Virus record (IMG/VR): IMGVR_UViG_3300043654_000008
Span: 1-20,327 of that record
Strand: one strand, 5' to 3'
DNA: 20,327 nucleotides
Source: a virus
Shown piece after piece: positions 14,444 through 19,504 of this stretch. The position numbers were made by a program, and so were the translations under genes. How positions within the stretch are numbered: the stretch's first letter is position 1; each line of letters opens with the position of its first letter. The notes beneath the pieces are model-generated. The model was not told the origin of the DNA. It did no database searches and worked only from the letters and a program-made list of their open reading frames with translations.

Positions 14444-14460
14444 GGGGTTATATCCCCTAT
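14440..14460 (+). terminator. Hairpin at the end of the small basic gene
   Basis: ATAGGGG (14440-14446) pairs with CCCCTAT (14454-14460) around GTTATAT and overlaps the stop codon. No T run follows directly, so it may stabilise the 3' end or attenuate rather than terminate alone. Confidence 0.35.
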
Positions 14461-14554
14461 CAACCTTTACGATTTTACTTGGCGTCTCGGAGGGAGAAAA
14501 GTCGTATCCCTATAACTCATTTCGTTTGAACCACTTACCATTTGTATTTCCGCG

Positions 14555-14696
14555 TGATACACACACGCAAGCGAAGGCGGCAAAGGGGGGTATCTTATTT
14601 TTTTTTTTTTTTTTTTTTTTCATTAGTAAAGATCTTATCCTTGTTTTGGCCCTTTTCACTGATCCCGACGGTGCCGTTAGTCGAGTGTGTGTATCA
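14555..14696. repeat. Dyad with TGATACACACAC arms around a 23-T tract
   Basis: TGATACACACAC (14555-14566) and GTGTGTGTATCA (14685-14696) are a perfect 12-bp inverted repeat. Inside, CGGCA and TGCCG, and AAAGGG and CCCTTT, extend the symmetry toward the centre, where T(23) lies at 14598-14620. A long A/T homopolymer at the centre of a dyad is not expected for a coding or simple terminator region. Confidence 0.6.
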
Positions 14697-14744
14697 GACG
14701 AGAATATAAATTCCATGTCGTTGAAATGACTGGACTTACACCCC

Positions 14745-14773
14745 TTGACCTTCTACCCCTCCAGACATACAAT
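14745..14773 (+). promoter_or_regulatory. Candidate promoter close to the next gene
   Basis: TTGACC (14745-14750), 17 bases, TACAAT (14768-14773): 5 and 5 matches to the consensus. The transcript would begin near 14780, cutting into the AAAAAGGAG SD of the gene at 14791, which weakens the case; a start slightly further upstream, or a different promoter, would be needed for full translation. Confidence 0.35.
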
Positions 14774-14790
14774 TCAAAAAGGAGAATTTT

Positions 14791-15408
14791 ATGTCTGATG
14801 AAGATATTTGTATTTGTGGTCGTTTTAAAACAAAACCACACTGTCCTTATTGTGGAAGATTAAAAATTTATGGGTTTTCTAAACCAATAACCCGTGTAAA
14901 TCCCATTAATGGAGAAATAACAGACAAAGTTAGATTATTTCGCTGCGAAGTATGTGGGAGACGGTTTGATAATTTTCAATGGCAGTTTGATTGTAAAGCG
15001 CCTATGGCATCATCAGCAAGGGTTAAAGAACAACACGAAATGACCATGGAAAAATGGCGACAAAGAGCGATTAGTATGGTCAAATTTACAGATAATGACA
15101 AGCGCGCATTCAAAAAAGCTGTTGGATTTACGTATGATGATTTTATGGACATGTGGCGCAAGGCTAATGATTTAAAAGATAAAATACACATGCGTAAATT
15201 AGGTCTATCCGCAGAACCGAAAATTATATCATCATCATCATCTTCGATATCACAGTCTTCGGCACCAAAGATTATAATAGACGATAAAAAGAAACTGACT
15301 CCGTATCAAATTCATATTGAATCCTGCAATAAATTCGCAGCTGACCAACAATGTGTAGCGTGTGATGCATTGTTAAAATTAGAAAAGAGTTCTGAAAACA
15401 AGACTTGA
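14791..15408 (+). CDS. Zinc-finger-like early protein
   Basis: A 205-residue protein. Cysteines at positions 7, 9, 18, 21, 52, 55 and 68 (CICGRF, CPYCG, CEVCGRRF, FDC) suggest one or two zinc sites; CPYCG plus CEVCG is the typical ribbon pair. The middle is helical and charged (WRQRAISMVKF, FKKAVGFTYDDFMDMWRK). A run of six Ser lies near 145. The C-terminus has CNKFAADQQCVACDALLKLE, a second small Cys group. AAAAAGGAGAATTTT precedes the ATG. Ribbons of this kind bind DNA or RNA, or partner proteins, so an early regulator is plausible. I do not recognise the family. Confidence 0.7.
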   Translation: MSDEDICICGRFKTKPHCPYCGRLKIYGFSKPITRVNPINGEITDKVRLFRCEVCGRRFDNFQWQFDCKAPMASSARVKEQHEMTMEKWRQRAISMVKFTDNDKRAFKKAVGFTYDDFMDMWRKANDLKDKIHMRKLGLSAEPKIISSSSSSISQSSAPKIIIDDKKKLTPYQIHIESCNKFAADQQCVACDALLKLEKSSENKT

Positions 15409-15463
15409 AGAATTACAAAACACTTCTTCAAAAGACTAAAGAAAGGAGTTAGATACTAATCCA

Positions 15464-15646
15464 ATGGCCACGTTAAATTACTTCTGTAACACTTGCGAGA
15501 ATGAGGACGATTTCATTATCGTACAAGGACATCCACATTGTACATCGTGTGGTAGTTCAGATGTTGAAGTTATACGACAAGAAGATATTGAAGACATTGA
15601 TATATTCGTCAATCCGTATGACGATTTGGAGGATTTGTACAAATGA
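15464..15646 (+). CDS. 60-residue zinc-ribbon protein
   Basis: Residues 8, 11, 26 and 29 form a clean CxxC...CxxC ribbon (FCNTCENED and HCTSCGSSDVE). After it the protein is very acidic (RQEDIEDIDIFVNPYDDLED), reminiscent of small transcription-elongation or RNA-polymerase-binding ribbons, but that is only an analogy. The AAAGGAG is 15-17 bases before the ATG, rather far. Its stop overlaps the ATG of the next gene by 4 bases (ATGA), so the pair should be co-translated. Confidence 0.65.
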   Translation: MATLNYFCNTCENEDDFIIVQGHPHCTSCGSSDVEVIRQEDIEDIDIFVNPYDDLEDLYK

Positions 15647-15846
15647 CACTCGAATGTTTTGTATTCTTTTTGATGTTGTGGATTTTAGCATGGATACCAC
15701 TTTCGTATAAGCAAAGGCCGGAGGCCGGAGGCCAGAGCACAAATCACGATGTAGACATTAAAGATATACAAAAAGATATACAAAAACAAACACAAAAACA
15801 AACCGACAACATTGAATTAACCACACCCGATGAATCGGAGTTGTAG
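15643..15846 (+). CDS. Small single-pass membrane protein
   Basis: A 67-residue protein. Residues 3-22 form one transmembrane segment (LECFVFFLMLWILAWIPL), followed by a polar tail with an imperfect repeat, KDIQKDIQKQTQKQTDN. GGAGGATTTG precedes the ATG, which overlaps the previous stop. Short membrane proteins with long hydrophilic tails are common in early phage regions and may bind host membrane enzymes, but no partner is suggested by the sequence. The DNA for the tail is itself repetitive (GATATACAAAAA and ACAAACACAAAA), which may be a slippage product. Confidence 0.65.
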   Translation: MTLECFVFFLMLWILAWIPLSYKQRPEAGGQSTNHDVDIKDIQKDIQKQTQKQTDNIELTTPDESEL

Positions 15847-15871
15847 TTTTAAAAGTTTTAAAAGTTTTAAA
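15845..15871. repeat. Three perfect tandem copies of AGTTTTAAA
   Basis: The 9-base unit AGTTTTAAA repeats at 15845, 15854 and 15863, starting at the stop codon of the membrane gene and ending 11 bases before the next ATG. Iterated short units may bind a replication or regulatory protein, but the low complexity also allows slippage. Confidence 0.5.
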
Positions 15872-15881
15872 AGAACAAAAA

Positions 15882-16076
15882 ATGAAATACGTCACAAAAG
15901 ACGAAATGTATAACTGGCATCCTACGAAGTATAGGTTTGAAGCCGATGCAGTTATTACAGACGAACTGCATACAAAACTATGCGATGCCATCGCGCAGTA
16001 TAACAATGTTTGTAAACAGATACATAATTATATTGAGGAAAATCCTGAACTACGAAAAGTTCCCGATGAGACATAA
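15882..16076 (+). CDS. Small acidic early protein
   Basis: A 64-residue protein starting MKYVTKDEMYNWHPTKYRFE and ending ENPELRKVPDET. It has no SD (upstream AAAAGAACAAAAA), so it is less certain than its neighbours, though the amino-acid pattern of alternating helix residues looks natural. Its last codons overlap the start of the next gene by 11 bases. Function unknown. Confidence 0.5.
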   Translation: MKYVTKDEMYNWHPTKYRFEADAVITDELHTKLCDAIAQYNNVCKQIHNYIEENPELRKVPDET

Positions 16077-16410
16077 TATCAACTTTCTCTACGACGCTTT
16101 TACACAATACGACAACGACCCACAACGGACTATGTTTTTATGGTCCCACCCACAAAAAAAGGCCGAACTTTTCAACCATCTACTTCATGAAAGTATCCAT
16201 GGAATAGACCATCTTGAAAACTTCGAATGTGAACGTAAGCATAAAGAAATTCTTCACTGGCTAGATAATCACTATGATGTATACACATGGCCACTTCATG
16301 ATGTTCATTTTCATACCGATATAATGGAATGGATTAGTTGTCCTTTTACTTGTCTTAATGAAATTACAACAACGCTATCTAAGATTTTGAAGGAGAACTT
16401 CCATGCGTGA
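16066..16410 (+). CDS. Histidine-rich early protein with HExxH motif
   Basis: A 114-residue protein starting MRHNINFLYDAFTQYDNDPQ. The longer open frame starting at 15937 runs through the preceding gene, so I use the ATG at 16066. LLHESIHGIDHLENFE at about residues 39-54 contains HESIH, an HExxH signature of zinc metallopeptidases, and several further His and Glu residues lie in the C-terminal half (ILHWLDNHYDVYTWPLHDVH). It is small for a peptidase and the third ligand is not identified, so this may be chance or a metal-binding helix. Translation is probably coupled by the 11-base overlap with the gene before and by ATG overlap with the gene after (16403). Confidence 0.6.
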   Translation: MRHNINFLYDAFTQYDNDPQRTMFLWSHPQKKAELFNHLLHESIHGIDHLENFECERKHKEILHWLDNHYDVYTWPLHDVHFHTDIMEWISCPFTCLNEITTTLSKILKENFHA

Positions 16411-16654
16411 AATTCGTGAAATTACTCGTTATCATGATATTCTGGACGAAATAATTAACAATCCAGAAGTAAGAGATTCTTTTAATTGGGAAGGTGCGGC
16501 TGATATAAAAACTAATATTTTAAGTATTCAACGCACTCTTTGTTGGATTTTGAATCATGACCAAGGTCGCTGGTTAGAAAATAATATGAATACATTGGAA
16601 AACGACAACAAAAGGAGCCATAACAATGTTACGAACAATAATCGCCCACGTTGA
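16403..16654 (+). CDS. Small early protein, unknown function
   Basis: An 83-residue protein starting MREIREITRYHDILDEIINN. GAAGGAGAACTTCC gives a clear SD, and the start overlaps the previous gene by 8 bases. The N-terminal half is helical and charged (DEIINNPEVRDSFNWEGAAD). The end is Asn-rich (ENNMNTLENDNKRSHNNVTN), where the DNA is shared with the start of the next gene, so the tail sequence may be shaped by that overlap of 29 bases. No motif recognised. Confidence 0.6.
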   Translation: MREIREITRYHDILDEIINNPEVRDSFNWEGAADIKTNILSIQRTLCWILNHDQGRWLENNMNTLENDNKRSHNNVTNNNRPR

Positions 16655-16913
16655 AGTTGTTAAAGTCAGTAAAAAATCTGACTATGTAATTAACGACGAC
16701 GGAACACCGAATTGGACCAAAAAAGTTGAATATTTTGAAACCGTTTTAAACATACTAGACAATAAACTAGGTATCCATGGGAATGTCATCGTCAAAGGCA
16801 AGTTCGATTTCGGGCAGATTTTTAAAATTTCTGTCGATTTTTCGTCCCCCATCCAAGTCGCTGAATCCAAAGATGATATCCAACTTTCTGACACGTCAAA
16901 ACAATGGCCGTAG
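16626..16913 (+). CDS. Small early protein, beta-rich
   Basis: A 95-residue protein starting MLRTIIAHVEVVKVSKKSDY. Its SD, AAAAGGAGCCATAACA, lies within the end of the preceding gene. Alternating strands (IIAHVEVVKV, FDFGQIFKISVDFSSP) suggest a small beta fold; charged and Asp/Glu-rich elsewhere. Its stop sits in a GGCCGTAGGCC inverted repeat next to a strong promoter for the following operon. No family recognised. Confidence 0.65.
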   Translation: MLRTIIAHVEVVKVSKKSDYVINDDGTPNWTKKVEYFETVLNILDNKLGIHGNVIVKGKFDFGQIFKISVDFSSPIQVAESKDDIQLSDTSKQWP

Positions 16914-16924
16914 GCCGTCTTGCC

Positions 16925-16953
16925 TTGACAGCGTTATCTAGACCGTGTATTCT
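16925..16953 (+). promoter_or_regulatory. Sigma70-type promoter
   Basis: TTGACA (16925-16930, perfect) with a 17-base spacer and TATTCT (16948-16953, 4 of 6). The start point would be near 16960, right at the beginning of the GTTGTGAAACACAAC hairpin, so the first bases of the RNA would fold. This fit of promoter to hairpin supports the call. Confidence 0.55.
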
Positions 16954-16960
16954 GACAGTG

Positions 16961-17004
16961 GTTGTGAAACACAACTCCGCTTCTTCCGACGGTAATATCG
17001 GAAG
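16961..17004 (+). promoter_or_regulatory. Two leader hairpins after the promoter
   Basis: GTTGTG/CACAAC (16961-16966/16970-16975) with an AAA loop, then CTTCCGA/TCGGAAG (16983-16989/16998-17004) with an 8-base loop. Both are perfect. They would cap the transcript of the gene at 17073 and may protect it from decay. Confidence 0.5.
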
Positions 17005-17072
17005 TGTTATTATAAATAAGCGTTCGAAAAAGTTAAACACTTAAAGAAAATCCGAAGGATAAATATAATAAT

Positions 17073-17366
17073 ATGATACGAAATATCAAAGTTAAAATTT
17101 ATCCTCCGGATGAAAAAACGGGTGGAGTTAGTAAGCAACATAAACTACACATAATAAAAGCTCCACCCGGACGCCATTTTACAGATAAAGGTATATTAAA
17201 TGAGATCGAAGTTATAATAAATGAGATTGAAACAAAGTTTCCAACTTTGGAATTTAAGCTGGTTTGTATAGGTAAAAACGCATATAATATTATCTATATA
17301 GGCTTAAAAGACAACAATATTCCCATCGAAACTGATGAGAATCCAACCACGGTGAAGGCCATATAA
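17073..17366 (+). CDS. Small early protein, alternating charge pattern
   Basis: A 97-residue protein starting MIRNIKVKIYPPDEKTGGVS, with alternating hydrophobic and basic residues in the first 30 positions, then helical (ILNEIEVIINEIETKF). AAGGA lies about 13 bases before the ATG, a weak site. The two leader hairpins lie upstream. There are no Cys pairs or known motifs. It is the first gene of the transcript from 16925 and shares it with the 198-residue gene that starts 25 bases later. Confidence 0.6.
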   Translation: MIRNIKVKIYPPDEKTGGVSKQHKLHIIKAPPGRHFTDKGILNEIEVIINEIETKFPTLEFKLVCIGKNAYNIIYIGLKDNNIPIETDENPTTVKAI

Positions 17367-17390
17367 ACACTAAAAGGAGCTTTAAAATCT

Positions 17391-17987
17391 ATGTCTACCA
17401 CTCTAACAACCGTTCCTCAACCATCGACTGGTGAGACTAATGTCACCAGTGAACAACAGGCTTTTGTCATTGTTTATAAACTTGGAAAGAGTGACAATGG
17501 CGAAGTTACAAAATCTATCGCTTTTTATCCATATCAATCAGATGATGAAAAGGCCGTTGTAGCAAAAGCGATTGAAAATGGTGAAGTCAGTCGTGATGGT
17601 GCTGTCGGTCCTATCACTGTCAGCTATCCACGGGCGAAGAATCTTGCTGGTATTAAAGAGATTTGCCCGAACGAAGAAGAAGCGGCTAATAACTTTAATC
17701 GTGGAGCGAAACAAAAAGCAAACAACCGTCTGAAAGCAATCTTTACTGCTGAAGCAAAAGACGGTAGTATTATTTTCGACCCTGAAACTGCCGTTGACGA
17801 AGATGGTAAACCAAGAGTTGTTAATGGTGTTCTCGATCTCACCAGCGAAATCGCTAGCGAATCGAAGCGCCGTGTACTGACTGAGGAAGAAAAGATGGAT
17901 AAATTCCTTGAACAGTTCGACGACAAGACTCGTGTTATTATGAAGAATGCTTATCTCCAGAGCCGTCAAGCAGCTCCGGCAGCGTAA
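17391..17987 (+). CDS. Early protein, 198 residues, unknown function
   Basis: An acidic protein starting MSTTLTTVPQPSTGETNVTS, with a core VIVYKLGKSDNGEVTKSIAF near residues 27-46 and FNRGAKQKANNRLKAIFTAE near 103-122. The C-terminal part is helical and charged (VLTEEEKMDKFLEQFDDKTR) and ends AAPAA. AAAAGGAGCTTTAAAATCT precedes the ATG, an SD of the late-leader type but with different following bases. It is followed by the hairpin at 17997-18030. Size and charge would suit a DNA-mimic or single-stranded-DNA-associated protein, but no specific motif supports either. Confidence 0.65.
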   Translation: MSTTLTTVPQPSTGETNVTSEQQAFVIVYKLGKSDNGEVTKSIAFYPYQSDDEKAVVAKAIENGEVSRDGAVGPITVSYPRAKNLAGIKEICPNEEEAANNFNRGAKQKANNRLKAIFTAEAKDGSIIFDPETAVDEDGKPRVVNGVLDLTSEIASESKRRVLTEEEKMDKFLEQFDDKTRVIMKNAYLQSRQAAPAA

Positions 17988-17996
17988 GTAATAAAA

Positions 17997-18030
17997 CCCT
18001 TGTTATGAGTTCACGTTTTAATAGCAAGGG
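17997..18030 (+). terminator. Hairpin after the 198-residue gene
   Basis: CCCTTGTTAT (17997-18006) and ATAGCAAGGG (18021-18030) pair over 10 bp with one G-T pair and a 14-base loop, starting 10 bases after the stop. No T run follows, so it may protect the 3' end or attenuate, not terminate alone. Confidence 0.4.
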
Positions 18031-18050
18031 ACATATATAACGTGGGCCGG

Positions 18051-18119
18051 GATCGTATGGTGGTAGCGATCAGGCAATTCCCCTCCACCATTTTTATGGG
18101 AATTATATACTTAATTCCC
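18051..18119 (+). promoter_or_regulatory. Candidate pseudoknot switch in the leader of the zinc-ribbon gene
   Basis: ATGGTGG (18057-18063) pairs with CCACCAT (18085-18091). AATTCCC, lying in the loop (18076-18082), pairs with GGGAATT (18098-18104) downstream: an H-type pseudoknot layout with 12-, 2- and 6-base connectors. A second AATTCCC (18113-18119) can pair with the same GGGAATT (as GGGAATTA/TAATTCCC, 8 bp, 6-base loop). GATCG/CGATC (18051-18055/18067-18071) adds a short stem. TTTTT follows the first helix. Two exclusive partners for one strand are the hallmark of a switch. The ligand, if any, is unknown. Confidence 0.5.
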
Positions 18120-18139
18120 TTGACAAGCGTGCGGGAGTC

Positions 18140-18364
18140 ATGTACATTGTTGATATGGACAATACATATAAAGACGACAAGGGAATCGAGCATGGTAACT
18201 GCTGTGTTTGCAACGTTCATGTCTCTACCCACATCGACGCTGGCGCATTATCCTTAGCATTTTGCGGGGATTGCGGGAAGCCGACATGTTCCGAACATAG
18301 GTCTACTGACAGTGCAACCCGTTGCCTTATTTGTGAAACCGCGAAAGCGGGTATGCTTCTATGA
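18140..18364 (+). CDS. Cysteine-rich zinc-binding protein
   Basis: A 74-residue protein with Cys at positions 21, 22, 24, 42, 45, 50, 62 and 65 (CCVC, CGDCGKPTC, CLIC), enough for two zinc sites in a RING- or LIM-like order; also H31. GGGAG lies just before the ATG at 18140, which follows the pseudoknot-like leader. The region 18140-18620 is visibly richer in G and C than the rest of the early block, as if acquired. Its stop overlaps the ATG of the next small frame (ATGA), so the three small genes here may be translated as a chain. Function unknown. Confidence 0.65.
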   Translation: MYIVDMDNTYKDDKGIEHGNCCVCNVHVSTHIDAGALSLAFCGDCGKPTCSEHRSTDSATRCLICETAKAGMLL

Positions 18365-18435
18365 GTCGTTCCACAATCAGTACCTTCCAGCTTTTCGAGA
18401 TGTTCCCCGACGCGGAGTCGGCTTTGACGGCATGA
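18361..18435 (+). CDS. 24-residue frame resembling the start of an IS1595-type zinc-ribbon protein
   Basis: The frame begins at the ATG of ATGA, sharing bases with the previous stop, and ends at the TGA of the next ATGA. It encodes MSRSTISTFQLFEMFPDAES and ALTA. 'STFxLFEMFPDEESA' is the opening of the zinc-ribbon domain that precedes many IS1595-family transposases and related phage proteins, but the ribbon itself is missing here. It is either a tiny real peptide, or the broken remains of such a gene fused by overlap to the next frame. The SD is poor (GCGGG). Confidence 0.4.
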   Translation: MSRSTISTFQLFEMFPDAESALTA

Positions 18436-18623
18436 AGCGAGATAGTCCGAATCCTCAACCCACGGACGTTTGCGAATGCGGAGATTATCGGAGTCAACAC
18501 GACACGAATGGAAAGTGTCGCCTTTGCGGAGACTCGCGTGCTCCCGGTGACGGCTGTATAAAGTTTCGCTTCCACGGCACAACGCCGAAGAAGATGCGAG
18601 ATTTAAACCAGTTAGGGAGTTAA
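18432..18623 (+). CDS. 63-residue zinc-ribbon protein
   Basis: Starting at the ATG of the second ATGA overlap, the protein begins MKRDSPNPQPTDVCECGDYR. Cys and His at 14, 16, 23, 29, 32 and 42 (CECGDYRSQH, CRLCG, GCIKFRF) form a CxC...H...CxxC set. The phrase CGDYRSQHDxxGKCxxCG then CxKFRF recurs in small bacterial and phage proteins of unknown role. An in-frame GTG at 18312 would extend it upstream, but through the coding frame of the two preceding genes, so I prefer 18432. Like its neighbours it is G+C-rich. Function unknown; zinc binding is likely. Confidence 0.6.
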   Translation: MKRDSPNPQPTDVCECGDYRSQHDTNGKCRLCGDSRAPGDGCIKFRFHGTTPKKMRDLNQLGS

Positions 18624-18668
18624 GTATATAAATCCCATTTTTATTAACTATTTCGTATAGTATTTTTT

Positions 18669-18706
18669 AAAAAGCCTTCAATTAATATAATTGGGGGCTT
18701 TTTTAT
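18669..18706 (+). terminator. Strong intrinsic terminator, usable on both strands
   Basis: GCCTTCAATT (18674-18683) pairs with AATTGGGGGC (18689-18698) with two G-T pairs and a 5-base loop. AAAAA lies before and TTTTTT after the stem, giving up to 15 pairs. It follows the zinc-protein chain. A weaker hairpin, ACTAT/ATAGT followed by a T run, precedes it at about 18646-18667. Confidence 0.8.
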
Positions 18707-18736
18707 TTGTTATATTCATAGCGATCAGATTTGAAC

Positions 18737-18756
18737 TGTTTACTATATAGTAAACA
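18737..18756. repeat. 20-bp perfect palindrome, operator-like
   Basis: TGTTTACTATATAGTAAACA is identical on both strands. It lies 40 bases upstream of the -35 of the promoter at 18796-18824, a place for an activator or repressor. A related sequence at 13594-13611 suggests one regulator. It lies within a 60-base symmetrical stretch (TCATAG at 18716, CTATGA at 18770). Confidence 0.6.
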
Positions 18757-18795
18757 TTAGTCTCCAAGTCTATGATTTTAAAGGAATTAAAACAC

Positions 18796-18824
18796 TTGAC
18801 CGTTCTTCGAATACTCTGTAAAGT
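18796..18824 (+). promoter_or_regulatory. Sigma70-type promoter for the J-domain gene
   Basis: TTGACC (18796-18801, 5 of 6), 17-base spacer, TAAAGT (18819-18824, 4 of 6). The transcript would start near 18831, leaving about 50 bases of leader before the ATG at 18884. It lies between the terminator and the operator-like palindrome on one side and the next operon on the other. Confidence 0.5.
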
Positions 18825-18883
18825 TGAAAGATGGCATAATATTCGCGTTTCAGAATTTAACAGTCAAAACAAGGAACATTCCA

Positions 18884-19432
18884 ATGTCCAGATATCGTCG
18901 TGATACATACAAAGGTCCAACTAATGTAACATTAGCATGGTCACAGACTATAGGCGCATACGAATTGAAATTCGACAACGCCTTCAATCAATGGGATAAA
19001 GTCAAGTCTGTAATCGAATGGATCAAAATGACAATCCCGGCAGGATATGAACGGGATTATGATGAAAATACGAAAGTATGGACAATCCATGAAAAATACT
19101 TTCAAACACTTAAAAATGTAATCGAGTTGATTAGTGAATTCAACACGACAATATTTGAAAAACCAGAAAACAACCAACAATTCGGACAAGTGAAATATGT
19201 CCCATTGAAGGAATATACAGACTTATTCAAGTATGTAACTAACGAAGACGTTACACAGCTTGAATTTAAACAAGCCCAAAAGGTATATCGTATAGCCGCC
19301 ATGAGAATGCATCCGGATAAAAATCCAACAGATTTAAATGCCGGACAAAAAATGAGTGAATTCAACGAAGCTTGGGATGTAATCAAGGAAAAACATTTTA
19401 AAATAATACGAACAATGGAACAAGTCGTATGA
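18884..19432 (+). CDS. J-domain (DnaJ-like) protein
   Basis: A 182-residue protein. The C-terminal third is a J domain: helix II QAQKVYRIAAMRMHPDKNPT with the essential HPD loop at about residues 143-145, and helix III MSEFNEAWDVIKEKHF. It should stimulate an Hsp70 (DnaK) ATPase and direct it to a substrate. The first half has IPAGYERDYDENTKVWTIHE, reminiscent of the nucleic-acid-related domain seen in some helicase and annealing proteins, so it may act in replication. I chose the ATG at 18884, after AAGGAACATTCCA; a TTG 60 bases upstream keeps the frame open but lacks an SD. It is the first gene after the operator-promoter. Confidence 0.75.
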   Translation: MSRYRRDTYKGPTNVTLAWSQTIGAYELKFDNAFNQWDKVKSVIEWIKMTIPAGYERDYDENTKVWTIHEKYFQTLKNVIELISEFNTTIFEKPENNQQFGQVKYVPLKEYTDLFKYVTNEDVTQLEFKQAQKVYRIAAMRMHPDKNPTDLNAGQKMSEFNEAWDVIKEKHFKIIRTMEQVV

Positions 19433-19504
19433 TAATTCTGCTTCCCGAATATATGTGATAACAAATACGCCGAATAATTCGTAACTGATTTAAAAGATTC
19501 AAAA

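Larger units (their letters stand above)
14444..14790. other. 347-base non-coding gap with a large dyad and a poly-T tract
   Basis: No SD-backed gene is present. The frames seen here on both strands owe their length to the homopolymer and to the symmetry. It contains the 142-base dyad (14555-14696) with 23 T in the middle, and a promoter-like site near the next gene. ACGATTTT and AAAAGTCGT (14469-14504 region) also form an imperfect stem. It could be a replication or recombination site, or the joint of a regulatory module. Confidence 0.55.

Noticed and set aside
13729-14463. 244-codon minus-strand frame antisense to the first two early genes
   Set aside because: It crosses two genes that have strong SD sites on the plus strand. 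It has no SD and a composition typical of reverse translation (Ile/Phe/Leu/Arg-rich).
14510-14729. Mirror-image frames on both strands over the poly-T dyad
   Set aside because: Both are open only because of the homopolymer and the inverted repeat (each contains DTHT and a Phe or Lys run); no SD.
15720-15800. CRISPR-like or satellite repeats around GGCCGGAGGCC and ACAAACACAAAA
   Set aside because: Units are short, adjacent and degenerate, with no spacers; they lie in a coding tail and look like slippage.
18120-18148. TTGACA with 17-base spacer and TACATT as a promoter for the Cys-rich gene
   Set aside because: The -10 would fall inside codons 2-4 of that gene, so it cannot drive it; a promoter for downstream genes is possible but unsupported.
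18312-18431. Longer version of the 63-residue zinc-ribbon gene starting at GTG 18312
   Set aside because: The extension runs through the coding frame of the Cys-rich gene and has no SD; the ATGA overlap at 18432 is a better start.
18716-18775. A functional tRNA gene
   Set aside because: Only the T-loop pattern is convincing. The element is too short, the T stem has a mismatch and no regular anticodon arm can be drawn.
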